Source: Cladorrhinum sp. PSN259
Taxonomy: Eukaryota > Ascomycota > Sordariomycetes > Sordariales > Podosporaceae
NCBI GenBank assembly: GCA_033725935.1
Contig: MU867116.1
Location: 1 to 64,000, forward strand
Length of the DNA: 64,000 nt
Reading direction: 5' to 3'
In this document: one piece after another, positions 32,099 to 43,700 of the stretch
Position numbering within the stretch: the stretch's first letter is position 1
Layout: every line of letters starts with the position of its first letter
Position numbers and translations under genes: made by a program
Notes under the pieces: generated by a model
The model's database searches: none
What the model was told of the DNA's origin: nothing
What the model saw: the letters and a program-made list of their open reading frames with translations, nothing else

Positions 32099-32889
32099 TG
32101 CTTTGTGACTAAGATAATCACTGGAAAGGTCGGATTTATGGTTACTGAACGTGCCGGTAACGTTGCCTAAAACCGATCACTCAGAGGGACTTGACTCACA
32201 ACCTTGTGGAATACACAAATATTTTTGCATGCCAAAACAAATGACAATTTTGAAAATCACACAACATGATTCAAATCCTATATTGAGGCCCAATCTGCAA
32301 TTGGCTCTATCAACAGCACCCCCTTTCTACCCTTTCTTTGGTAAACAAAACATCTGAGTTCCCCGCACTTCCAAAGTAGCACGAAGCGAAGCTCATAGAC
32401 ACACTCAGATCTTCTTCTTTATTTTAGGAAGTCAGAAGCCCAGGATATCACTAGAAGAACAAATAGACAGTTTCGTATCAGTCGAAGTTGTTTCAAACTT
32501 GAACAAACAACGCCAAGGCATTGCCGAGATCCGATCGCCAATCGGAAAGGGCTAATATCACAAACTCGGTAACTTGCCAAGGAGAGATCAGGGGCTCTTG
32601 CGGAAACGGTGGAGAAGGGGGTTTATGGATGTGACGCTCGGGTCTGGGCATCCGTCTGTGTGCGCTGGGGAAGATAAGGGGAAGGAGCAAGTTGAATCGC
32701 ACCAGCTGTTTCGAACCGCCGCTCTGAGTGTGGCTTATGCTGTTCCGGGTAGAGTTGCCACCTTTTATTGCTCTGACCAAGTATTGACGAAAAAAGAGAA
32801 GAACACATTTAATCCCAAGAGATGCCCAACCCACGCGTGCGACGACGAACATGGATCGACATCCCCGAACTCAAAAACACTAAGAAATC
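32099..32889. promoter_or_regulatory. Divergent intergenic region (791 bp)
   Basis: It separates the minus-strand NB-ARC gene from the plus-strand GS-like gene and must hold both promoters. No clear elements are seen. Confidence 0.35.
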
Positions 32890-34353
32890 ATGGAGTCCGA
32901 CGTTGCAAGCCAAGACGACAACATCGTATCCCCCCTGCAGGAATTCCTCGATTACAACCAGGATGTCAAGGTGGTCGAATGCATCTGGGTCGATTACTTC
33001 GGCATCACACGGGTTAGGAGATTGACCGTTGCCCGCGCCATCGAGCTCGCAAACACTCATGGCCATCTTTCACTAAACCCTTCCTCAATGGCAAGTCACC
33101 TGGAAGGCTCACCAATTCCAGACATCTCCAACCCCGGCGTCGATCGCATGCGTCCAGACTGGAATTCCCTCCGCCTGATGGGCGACGATCCTACCCGCGC
33201 AGCAGTGCTGTGCTGGTATCTCGGCAAGGAGATCCTCACAAGACATCCTCTACCCAAAGCCCTACTGCAGCCTCAACCGCCATGCGAAGAAGAAGGATCC
33301 CCAGGTCGATGTCCCAGAACCGCGCTCAGAAGAATCCTCCGCCTCGGCCACCAGGTACACGGCGCTCACTTCCGGGTAGGCTTTGAGCTGGAATTCTACC
33401 TCCTGGACGAGCCATATGACCCAGTCAAGCACAACCCCGACGACACCGGCACCACCCCCGAATTACAAGCCAATAATCCCCACCACCACCAACCTCAAAG
33501 AGACAGAAGAACATACTGGTCCACAGCCTCCTCCCTCCGAGGCAAATACGGCGACTGCGTAGAATCCTGCGTCCTCTCGCTAGAAGAGTGCGGCATCCCC
33601 GTCGAGCAGTTCAGCTCCAAATCCTCTCAACAGCAGTACAAAATCAGTCTGGGGCCGCAAGAAGCCATGCGCGCGGCCGACTCCCTAATCCTCGCGACGG
33701 AAATAATCAAGCGCACCGCCTTCAAAAACTTCAACCTGCACGCGACTTTTTTCCCTACGCCATTTTCCAACCAGCACAACAAGGCGTCGAGCGGCCTGCA
33801 CGCCCACATTTCGATCCACGGCGTCTCTCAGCAGACTTGCTCGGCCTACCTGGCCGGCACGCTCTTTCGTCTCCCCTTGCTCGCAGTATTCGCCATGCCG
33901 AATTCTGTAAGCTTCCAGCGACACGAAGTGAGCGAGTGGGTGTCCTGGGGCACCGAGAATCGCTCCACACCCGTTAGGCAGGTAAAGCCCAACCACTGGG
34001 AGCTGCGGATGGCGGACGCCACATGCGACATTTACTTGCTGCTCGCGACCGCCATCGCCGCCGGGCTGCTGGGGATAAGAGACAAGGCTCCGCTCTTGTG
34101 GGAAGACTGCAGGGGCAACCCGGACACAGGCATGGACGCTTTCCAGCGGTTAGAGTGCGGGATAAACACTAGATTACCGGACAGTCTGGAGACCTCCCTG
34201 AAAATACTAAACACCGGGTCGTTCATGGGGTTGGATAAAGTGCTGGGCGGCGGGATATTGGAGTATTACAGATTGCTCAGGAAGGCTGATAAGCATCGGC
34301 AGGATCAGATGGGCAAGGTCGAGGTTGAGAGGTTTTTGGCAAAGGAGTTTTAG
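32890..34353 (+). CDS. Glutamine-synthetase-superfamily enzyme, 487 aa
   Basis: One exon. An N-terminal beta-grasp region (VKVVECIWVDYFGITRVRRLTVARA) precedes the GS catalytic core. This has FRVGFELEFYLL (metal-binding Glu-x-Glu), SLEECGIPVEQFSSKSSQQQYKISLGP, HNKASSGLHAHISI (ATP-binding His) and WGTENRSTPVR (substrate Arg). Length (487) is closer to the GS-I/PuuA/FluG-C-terminal branch than to eukaryotic GS-II (about 350-370). Fungal members of this branch ligate glutamate or a related acid to an amine other than ammonia, or serve developmental signalling (FluG). The amidohydrolase half of FluG is absent, so it is not FluG itself. It is cytosolic by absence of signals. The acceptor is unknown. 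Confidence 0.88.
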   Translation: MESDVASQDDNIVSPLQEFLDYNQDVKVVECIWVDYFGITRVRRLTVARAIELANTHGHLSLNPSSMASHLEGSPIPDISNPGVDRMRPDWNSLRLMGDDPTRAAVLCWYLGKEILTRHPLPKALLQPQPPCEEEGSPGRCPRTALRRILRLGHQVHGAHFRVGFELEFYLLDEPYDPVKHNPDDTGTTPELQANNPHHHQPQRDRRTYWSTASSLRGKYGDCVESCVLSLEECGIPVEQFSSKSSQQQYKISLGPQEAMRAADSLILATEIIKRTAFKNFNLHATFFPTPFSNQHNKASSGLHAHISIHGVSQQTCSAYLAGTLFRLPLLAVFAMPNSVSFQRHEVSEWVSWGTENRSTPVRQVKPNHWELRMADATCDIYLLLATAIAAGLLGIRDKAPLLWEDCRGNPDTGMDAFQRLECGINTRLPDSLETSLKILNTGSFMGLDKVLGGGILEYYRLLRKADKHRQDQMGKVEVERFLAKEF

Positions 34354-35469
34354 AAAATTTGATTGTCTAGTTTGCAGCAAGAGCCTGGCAGTGAGGAGAA
34401 TAAGATTTGGTGTGTAAAGTTTGGTCCCAGGGAAATTTCTTCCCGATTTGGAACCGCGCTGTGGGTGTGGCAATAAAGCTGACCCTGTCAACACCCCCTT
34501 TGGCCCCACTTTTACGTGCGGCTGTGCCGGCGATGGTTATTGTTTAAGAATAAACAAGCTTGAAATAAATGCTGCACAAATAAGAATAAAACGTCTTGAA
34601 ATAAACCTTGCATTGGGAATATGGACTTGATTTAGCTGAGCGCAACCCGGCCAGCATCCACAAAACACCCGGCCATAGGAACCTCTCTAAGCACAGCACA
34701 TTAGAAAAGGCAAGCAGCACCGTGGCTAGGGCCACGCAAGCATAATGATGTTATATATTCAATAAGAGATTCTCATTGAGGTCGCATTAAACCTCGGCAG
34801 CAATGACCTTCGAATGTTTCGAATTATATGCCGTAGTTGGGCCTGCGCTAGATATCCCATACTCGCACTCCATCTCTCGGTTATCAACATATCGTATTAT
34901 CTCACCGGGCTGCACGAATTTATCCAATAAGATCCGCCATCCGCAGCCTCGACAAAACACCTCTCCATTTATCATGCGTCTTGGAACTCAATAACACGTG
35001 ACAGTTGGGATCTTTATTCACTTCTCTTCGGAAAAGATAGGTTTGCGGCTTAACGACGGCTTTGATGGAGGGGAACCCCCTTTTTGATAAATGGGCACCC
35101 CTATCCGGGTTAGGGTTATATAAGTAATTCTCACTTCTGAACAAGTTTAACTGCGCGCAATCAAAAAAGGTCGAATGCCTCTAATTCAATTCAATCAACC
35201 ATAATATTTTCTATCTCACAACCACCTTTCTTAACCACCTGCAACGGAGGAATTCTTGCATAATTATAATCGCTGGATTTTAAGCTATCTTCCATGCTTG
35301 TTTTATTCTTTGCAGCCGAAAATTTACTTTCGGAGTGCTGGTATAATATGTGGTGACGTGCCGTAACAGTTATTTGCAGCTAAGGTCACGTGACTATTTG
35401 TGGGAGGAGGTGGCCATAGCTTTAACTTTCTCTCCCATATTAATCCATATATGGTTTTTCCAGCCTTCT
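34354..35469. other. Intergenic region, partly AT-rich
   Basis: 1.1 kb between the GS-like gene and a solo LTR. AT content rises from about 34540 onward. No supported gene is present. Confidence 0.5.
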
Positions 35470-35989
35470 TATTACAACCTGCACCGGGTAGGGTTCAGAC
35501 TGCAAGGCAGTACGCCTGGGGGTAATATGACAGGGGAATCGAAGGTTGCGGGACGCTCTCAGACGGGGTCAATCACTGTCAACTAACAGGTAGTTCTGCA
35601 AACTTCTCTAGAGAGAAAGTATGAGACTGTAAAGAAGATTGTAGACAATGAACGTTGTATTGCTTGCGTGAGGAACCAAGTCCTCACGATAGGAAGTGCC
35701 CGGCACTCCCCCTACTTATAGTGAAGCTATCTACATATGTTCTCTAGGTATATTATACACTGACTGCGCTGACTGCTCCGTCTGTTCCTTGGTTTCCGCA
35801 GTCAGTGTGGTTGATCTTGCGACTGCGCTTCTTGCAGTCTTTGGATCGCAGTCAGTGCAGTCAATCCCTGATTAGCTGCACCGGGACTTTGTGGGTCTTT
35901 CCATCCCTGGCCCTGTGATTGGCTGTGGTCCACACAATGCCCTGCAGTGTGGTCCGTATGCGGGGAAGACTTACGCGCGAGGCGTAACA
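35470..35989 (-). mobile_element. Solo LTR (520 bp), second copy of the family
   Basis: It runs from TATTACAACCTGCACCGG (TG changed to TA, a RIP-type transition) to GCGAGGCGTAACA and matches 939-1429 and 39585-40080 at both ends and in the CTCCCCCTACTTATAGTGAAGC block. No internal retroelement sequence flanks it. The flanking 5-mers (CTTCT left, GCCTA right) are not a duplication. Its central part carries a 12-bp inverted repeat (35757-35768 with 35797-35808) and a 7-bp one (35821-35827 with 35847-35853). Confidence 0.88.
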
Positions 35990-36765
35990 GCCTACTATAG
36001 ATGGATTCGTTTTTTCAGTTTAGGAAAGTCGTTTTCAGGACCTTTTTGGTCCTGAAAAAAGTCTCAAGCTATTCAAGAGAATTCAGGAAGATCCTGGCAA
36101 ATGCATTGGTGGGAATACTGGCAATAATATATATGGGTTTTTTTCCTGAAAGAACTCCTGAACAGCCAATTTCAGTACAAATTTGTTCAGGAGTGGAAAG
36201 ATCAGCATTCTGAATCAATTCATATGAACGTATTCAGGAAGCCGTTCATGAGTGCCGATCACACCCTAAGGTTTCTTTTGGAAATTAATAAAGCTTCAGA
36301 CACATTTAAAGTGATTAGCGCAAGAGAAAAAATGAACCATCGCATCTTGACCGGAGTAATTACCATGGCCCAAGATCTTGTGGTCTTTGGTGCCCGGACA
36401 AGGTTAATCCGGGTTTTATGGTCGTCGAGTGTAAGCGCGCGTATGAGGGGCTGGAGTCCACCCGCGGAAGTAACTCTGAGTAGTAGAGTACCACCTGGAT
36501 ATATACAAAACAGAATCCATTTCGCAAAGGGTGCAAATGCGAGAAGCTCCGGCGGAGAAATTATTTTTCGGTTTCCAGAGAATGGCGTTGCCCATAATTA
36601 CCAGACTATGTAACTCTTACCTGTCGCAACATGTTGCAAGGAGCATGATATCAATCGTACAAATATCACCAGAGTCTGCTCTACAATCTTTCTTTGAGCC
36701 TTCTCACTACTTCAATCCCCCCAAAAAATCAACAGCGGCGAGGTCAAGCCCTCTGTACACCCGTC
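35990..36765. other. Intergenic region with TTCAGGA-rich inverted repeats
   Basis: The word TTCAGGA or its reverse complement recurs about seven times in 36032-36240. It includes an 11-bp perfect hairpin (36032-36042 with 36048-36058, loop TTTTT) and a 10-bp inverted repeat (36154-36163 with 36185-36194). The right-hand part must include the promoter of the glycosidase gene. Confidence 0.6.
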
Positions 36766-38256
36766 ATGAAGACTCTATCGCTTCCTCTCGTCTTTGCAGG
36801 ACTTAGTCTGCTACTTGGAATCCACGCGCAGACAGCCAGCCAGATAGCTTACGTTGATCTCGGTGTCACCCGGGGGAAACCCGAGCATCTGGCCTCGGGT
36901 TGGATATACGGCATCCCCGACAACTTCCCCAACCAGATACCAAGCAGCTGGTACACGGAAATGGGCTTCCGCTGGGGGAAGGGAGGCGGCGGGCAGCTAG
37001 GCGGGGTGGGCCAGCGAGGATGGGTGGTGAGCTTGAACGACTACAAGGGCCGCTTTGCCTCGACCTTGGCCAACTACAAGACGTGCCGAGCCGTCGGCGC
37101 CGAGTTCCACATCTACGTGCACGACCTGTGGGGGACCGACCACGCCGGCGGGAAGAATGGCAAGTGGCCCGGGGATGGCGGCGACTTTTCCGACTACGAC
37201 AAGTTCGTCAGGCAGCTCATGGCTGACGTCGCGGCCAATATGGATCCCGCCCACGTCACCTGGGACATCTGGAACGAGCCCGACATCCAGCCCTATTTTT
37301 GGGTCCGCAGCGCCCAGCAGTGGGTTGACTTGTACGTCCGCACGCACAAGGCCATACGGTAAGTCATCTGTCTCTCTATGCCTAGCTCCAGAAGAAAGAA
37401 ACCGGAGGCTGACACTGCGGTGATGAAAAGTGCCAACCGCGCACTCGACGCCATGAAGATCAGCGGACCGGCAATCGGCTTCGCCCCCGGCCCTAACAAT
37501 GCCTTCTGGACAACCTGGCTACCCCAAGCAGTGGCCAACAACACCATCCCAGACTACTACACCCTGCATCTCCTCGGCGGCCTAGGAGACATCACGTACG
37601 ACCCGCAATACACCAACACCTCCCTAGCCAATCTGCTAAAGAAGTACGGCGCCCCCCCGCGCCAGGTCTTCGTCAACGAGTACGCCGCCGCCGAAGAGAT
37701 GGTTCCCAGCAGTTACATCTGGTGGATCAGCCGGCTGGAGCGCTACGACATGTTCGGCATGCTGGCCAATTGGTTGGGGGGCACGCAGCTGCACGACCTC
37801 TTCGGCGGCTTGCTGACTAAGAAGGGCAACCCGGCCAATTACGGCGCGACCGACTACGCGCCCGCGGCGGGATACCCGGTGTACAGGTACTACGGCACGA
37901 ACATGACGGGATTGCGGGTAAATACGACGGGATCGACGGACCGCTGGCTGGATGTTTACGCGACTGTTGGGGCGCCGGCGGATAAGGTGCGCATCCTGGC
38001 TGGTGTCAAGGTCCACACGGGGACCTACGCTGTTGTGGTTAAAGGACTCGGTGCGGTTGGGTACCCTGCTGGTGGCTCGGTAGACGTCACGGCGTACTCT
38101 TTTGATGGGGTCTCTACCAAGAAAGCGGTGGATAGCAGGGAGCCGACCAGTCGTGGGAAGACCACGTACACAGTTGCTAATGACGCTATTACCATCGTCA
38201 TCCGCCAAACGGCAAATCATACTGGCTGGGCGTACGAGTTTGCCGTGAAGAAATAG
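36766..38256 (+). CDS. Secreted clan GH-A glycosidase (GH39-like), 2 exons, 472 aa
   Basis: Exons are 36766-37358 and 37431-38256, joined by a 72-nt intron with a GTAAGT donor. A signal peptide covers residues 1 to about 20 (MKTLSLPLVFAGLSLLLGIHA). The (beta/alpha)8-barrel is indicated by VTWDIWNEPD, with Glu171 as the expected acid/base after Asn170, and by RQVFVNEYAA with Glu281 as the expected nucleophile. The Asn-Glu-Pro pair is the clan-A signature. The C-terminal 150 residues look like a beta-rich accessory domain (VNTTGSTDRWLDVYATVG ... WAYEFAVKK), usual for GH39/GH30/GH79-type proteins. Family 39 is my best guess from the loop pattern. The likely substrate is a plant or fungal-wall polysaccharide outside the cell. 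The gene lies between two solo LTRs. Confidence 0.82.
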
Positions 38257-39584
38257 CTGCCGGCCTTGCTAGGCGGACAATGACTGACAAGAGAAAATGG
38301 TATTCTGGTGGTAAGCTGTCCCTTGGCGCCTCGAGACTGAGCAGATGGGGACACTTGGGCTGCCTAGATTAAGGCACGCTGTCGTTTCGATGCCGCTTCG
38401 GGCTTGCTCGCGTTTCAATTTGCTAGGTTACCGAGATTCTGTCAATGGCTAGCAGACAAGAGGGAACGCCGTTAGAATATTGGAATCCATGATGTCAGTG
38501 GCTTTAGATTTAGTGTTGCATCCGGACTGTGATATCATCCTGGGAAATGCGAGGTTAATATCAAGATTCTAGATCTCAATGCAGTTTAACACATTATAGT
38601 TTGCCCTGTGCATATAGGTGGATTGTTCCTGCAGTTGCGATCAGACCGTCAGGTTCTAAGCAGAGTGTAGGGAAGTACCTTGTAAGTAAGGCAGGTAGGT
38701 GATCGATCGTTGACAAAGAGGACGTACTCGGACGAATCAGAGTCAGGTCCTGTTGATGGGTGGAGGTTTGGAGGAGGAGCAGGGCCACACTTGCACTGGC
38801 ACTTGGCCGAACCGTCTGATTATCCCCGATAGTATTCTGAGACTGAGGATGCTACGGCCGACCCGAAAAATCAGGTTACTTGCCATCGCAGTTGATCAGA
38901 CGACAAACAAGAATTATGTTGGAATGGGGTTGAGTGCCTTGTTTCCGGCTGTGTTTTCTCTTTTCTGCGTCTCGCTCTGTAAAGCAGAGCTTTGACTTCC
39001 AGTCCGTTCACTAGGGATAGTGTTTGGGCAGTCTTTTTATTTGTTTACCTTTCACAAATGGGCAACAGCTTGACATGCAGGAACTGTCGTGATGCAGACA
39101 CAAAGGGCGGGTAGAGCCCTTGCCACCCTTGTTTGTGATTCTCATCCACTAGGTAGGTATCCAGCCAATCGGATTCGAGAGACAAGAAGAAAGACAAGAA
39201 GAGAGGGGAGAGGAGATCAGTGAGGGCAAGAAAAGTAAGTAGGAGGGTAAAAGGAGATGCTTTTTCTCTGTTACAAAGGCCTGATCTCTAGGGAGACACT
39301 TAGGTTCGGCTGATCATGGCTCATCCACTTCTTCACCTGGATCTTACAAGTGAGAAATACAGTATTCCCCTTTACCGCTTTTCCTTGTTGACTTACGTTA
39401 GTATACAAATTATATCGATTTTAAACGGATGGAATGCTATAAGGTATACTATACTACTCTCATCGGCCCCGCCAACAGGACTTAGGAAATGATGTATAGA
39501 AACTGGTATTTTCGAGCTGTAATTTGTGGTTTTATTGCAGAAAGTAGATACCCAACAAGAAAAATTCAATCTTGAATACAAAAG
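38257..39584. other. Intergenic region, 1.3 kb
   Basis: No ORF of coding character. A purine-rich stretch (about 39183-39260) and an AT-rich tail precede the solo LTR. Confidence 0.5.
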
Positions 39585-40080
39585 TGTTACAACCTGCACT
39601 GGTTAGGATACAGACTGCAAGGCAGTACGCCTGGGTAAGATGACAGGGGAATCGAAGATTGTGGGACGCTCTTAGACGGTGTCAATCACTGTCAACAATA
39701 GGTTGCTCTACAAAGTATCGCTGTGAGTATTGTAGACAAGTGAACGTTATATTGCTTGCGTGAGGAACCAAGTCCTCACGATGGGAAGTGCCCAGCACTC
39801 CCCCTACTTATAGTGAAGCTATCTACATGTATTTTCTGAAGTATCTCGTACCTTGCTCAGTGTGCTTAGTGGTTTTGGCAACTGATCACACTGAGCAACC
39901 TTTCAAGTTTTACATGCTCAGTGTGCTCAGTTGTCTTGGCAACTGATCACACTGAGCAATTCTTGATTGGTTGTTCTGGGACTTATGGGTCCTCACATGC
40001 CTGGCCCAATGATTGGCAGTTGACCACGCAATGCCCTGCATGGTGGTCCGTGTGTACAGAGGTTTGCACGGGGTGTAACA
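39585..40080 (-). mobile_element. Solo LTR (496 bp) with perfect 5-bp TSD
   Basis: It begins TGTTACAACCTGCACTGG and ends GGGTGTAACA, and is flanked by AAAAG at 39580-39584 and 40081-40085. It is homologous to 939-1429 and 35470-35989. It contains two inverted-repeat pairs in the centre: 39853-39864 with 39887-39898 (12 bp, perfect) and 39915-39925 with 39948-39958 (11 bp, perfect). There are few RIP-type changes, so it is the best preserved copy in the window and dates from a recombined insertion. Confidence 0.93.
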
Positions 40081-40095
40081 AAAAGTTCCCTTTTC

Positions 40096-40257
40096 GAAAA
40101 AAAAAAAAAAAAAAAAGAAAAGGAAGAAAAAAGAAAAAGGAAAAAAAAAGAAAAAGGAAAAAAAAAGAAAAAGGAAGAAAAAAGAAAAAGGAAAAAAAAA
40201 GAAAAAGGAAAAAAAAAGAAAAAGGAAAAAAAAAGAAAAGAAAAGGAAAAAAAAAAA
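40096..40257 (+). repeat. 162-bp pure purine tract
   Basis: After AAAAGTTCCCTTTTC the + strand contains only A and G for about 160 bases, in an irregular A(4-9)G / AAAAAGG pattern. Long ORFs read through it on both strands are artefacts rich in Lys or Phe/Ser. The tract could form triplex (H-) DNA. Confidence 0.9.
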
Positions 40258-40763
40258 CAAGTCACCACTCATCAACTCACGGGCTGATGCACACAGAGTC
40301 TTCATCAAAAGTTTCCACACCAACCTATCGAAGATTCTGAAAAGTCCCTGGAAGTTGTGGTCTCAAATCCGGATGAGCCTTCCTCTCATGCCTTAACCGA
40401 ACATCGTTCCTCAAAAAGTGTTCCTCACATCCAGGAAATTGACATGGATACCGCATGTTGTTGTGCTTTGGTCCTCGTCGATGCTTTCCGTAGTTGGAGG
40501 TAGTGTTGAAGTCGTGCTGGCACTCGTCACAGTATGTCTTCTTGGCGCTGCTGCCGCTGCTGGCGGCTTCACATTGCGGCGTGCTGAGGGTTGCCGATGT
40601 GCTTGAAGGACTCAGGCTTGCTGTCTGGCTAGGAGAACTGCGTAAGTGTTGTTAGTGACGACTTCTGAAATAGACATGGGGAGATGTGAAAACGGGCTGG
40701 GGGAGCCTGGAGGGGGAGGGGAGGGGATTGAACTCTGTGGGTGAGATTTCGTGAGGGTTCATA
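40258..40763. other. Intergenic region downstream of the ankyrin gene
   Basis: About 500 bp with no coding evidence. It holds the ankyrin gene 3' end. Confidence 0.4.
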
Positions 40764-43700
40764 CTATGGAGTATTGCCATCCAGTCTAGGGCGCTTCCGA
40801 CTACCTTCAAACAGACCTGTGGGTGAACGTGATCTTTTGAGTTGGGATGGTTGGTGCTGTGAGGTTCCATACCGATGGTCAGGTAATGGTGTATTGGTGG
40901 TGCCGCTCGCATTTCCAGATAACTGTCCCATGGTCTTGATGACACTATCGCTAAGGCCGAGCCCCAAATAAGCGTAAAGAAATGTGTAAGACCGCTGTAC
41001 TATACTGATTCGCTTCATCCGATCCAGTTGCTGAAGAAGACTGCTCTTGATGTCGGTTGTCTGGATCAATGTTAGCTTGCACTTCGTAGTGGGCTTAACA
41101 CTTGGCTTACTGGAAGCCTCTCAACGAACATCCTCAGATCTGAAAAGCCCTTTACTTCTCTTGCCCCGATTGCGTTGCTCAAAGTTGTCAGGACTTCCAT
41201 CAAGGACTTAGGGGCTGATTCAGGGTTGCCATATTGGACAGCACCGATAAGATCCGCTGCTGTAATATGAAGATAATGCTTTTGCACGTCAACTACAGAA
41301 TAGGATGTTGATCCAACAGGTTGTGGCTGCCGAGTGGGAACTTCATTTCTCAGAGCTGCAATCAAAGATTAGTGCTTGCTGAAGGCGCGAGGCACTGACA
41401 CCCAAGTCCGAAGTCCTTGGATAAGAGGGTGACATGGGGAGAGACTACTTACTCATCAGGAATGCGATAATCATCATGAATATGGCACCTGCCATCAGAA
41501 TGACAATCTTATAAATGTTTTGGGACCCTGCCAGGTCATTCCAGGATGTCGCATCACCGGCTGAGGTTGCAAAGTCTGCGGTCTTGTCTTCGGTATCGAC
41601 TGGTTCGGCCTCAATAGGGCATATGAGGCCTGGAATGTCGTCCGCTGCGTGTTCCTGATATGGAGGGTCTTTGTCATCATCTACGGGACTTTCAGGCGGC
41701 AATGGCTTCGACATATGTTCAAAACCAGAACCGCTGGGGTTTGTATTGTTTCGCATTACTCTCTCTTTCCAATGCCTCTGTGTCAACAGCAGTCCGAGAT
41801 GGTTTGGAAACAAGACGCCCTCCCCTCCTAATTGATTCATGAGCTTCATAGCCATTTGCTGAAAGGTTTCCAGAACCTCAGGTCCAGGAGCTAATCCAGA
41901 GTCGACCATTGAGATATCAACACCCCAAAGAGCTTGAGTCGCAGCTGCGAAAGCTTGCAGTGACATCGCATCCTCGAAAAGCAACTGCCAGCGGCCCAGA
42001 TCGGATTGAAAATCAGCTTCCGCAGAGGTTTTGTCATCCTCTTCGGATAACAATGCTACAGATCTCGCCAGAGTCAGAAATGGCAAAACATGATGTATCT
42101 TGCGGGGAAGCGAGCCATTGCAGAGTTTTCGAAGGACACGCAAACCGATCAACCAAGCCTCTTGTGGATATCGATTGAAACCAAGCGTCCAAGTTGCGCG
42201 AGAGACTGAAGTAGCACGATTCGCTGTGTCCACCAATCCCATCATTCTCTGATGCTCATTTTCAAAAGCAAGACGAAGGCGCGCCGCCATCAGCTCGTTC
42301 TTAGCCGCGGTGCATACGAAGTCAATATTCAGGCCATGGCGTTGCTCAAAGGCGGGGAACCAAGGGAATGTTGTAACAAAAGACTCCTTCGGCATGTCAT
42401 TTCGAATCATGGTCATCGCAACCAGAAAGCTGGTTCCATTACTGAGAATGTGCAACAGCCGAGGTAAAGGCCCAGAATTGCGGTTGATGGCAGCAGCGAG
42501 GTTAAGTCCTCCCCCGCCGTTTCCATAGTGTGTCTTGAGAATCAATTTGGCAATTTGGAAGTGGCCGAGGCTGATTGCTTCTACGACGGCGACCGTGTTA
42601 GATGCAATAACGTTGACATCTGCTCCGTGTTGAAGTAGTAGTCCGATAATTCGATATTCTCCGGCTCGGACAGCTTCAATTAGGGCAGTTGTATTAGAAA
42701 TAATGACGTTGACATCTGCTCCGTGTTGAAGTAGTAGTTTGATAATTTGATGTTCTTTAGCTCGGACAGCCTCAATTAGGGCAGGTGTATTAGAAATAAT
42801 GCCGTTGAAATCTGCTCCGTATTGAAGTAATAGTCCGATAATTTGATGTTTTCCGGCTCGGACAGCTTCAATCAGGAAAGTTATATCAAAAATAATACCG
42901 TTGAAATCTGCTCCGTGTTGAAGTAATAGTCCGACAATTTGATGTTCTCCGGCTCGGACAGCTTCAATCAGGAAAGTTGTATTAGAAATAATACCGTTGA
43001 AATCTGCTCCGTGTTGAAGTAGTAATTCGACAATTTGATGTGCTCCGGCTCGGACAGCTTCAATCAGGAAAGTTGTATTAGAAATAATGACGTCGATATC
43101 TGCTCCGTATTGAAGTAATAGTTTGACAATTTGATGTTCTCCGGCTCGGACAGCTTCAATCAGGAAAGTTGTATTAGAAATAATGACGTTGATATCTGCT
43201 CCGTATTGAAGTAATAGTTTGACAATTTGATATTTTCCGGCTCGGGCAGCTTCAATCAGGAAAGTTGTATTAGAAATAATACCGTTGAAATCTGCTCCGT
43301 ATTGAAGTAGTAGTTCGACAATTTGATGTTCTCCGGCTCGGACAGCTTCAATTAGGGCAGTTGTATTAGAAGCAATGATATTGACATCTGCTCTGCGTAG
43401 AAGTAGTAGTTCGACAATGTCATGTTCTCCAGCTCGGGCAGCTTCAATCAGGGCAGTTGTATTAGAAACAATGCAGTTCAGGTCGCTTCCATATTCGAGC
43501 AGCGCGTCAACTGTATCAGTACAGTGCATACGTACTGCTCCAATCAGATTGCCGCCATCAAGAGTTGCGGCGAATATCTCGGTACCAATATCACGAGCCA
43601 TTACCGGGCGATTGGCAATAGAGTTGGTTCCGCGTGAACTGAAGTGGAACCGCCATCCGCGAAAACATTTGTATCCCCACATGAATCTCGTTAAACCTTC

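Noticed and set aside
39910..40340. Long Phe/Ser- or Lys-rich ORFs
   Set aside because: They are translations of the purine tract and LTR.
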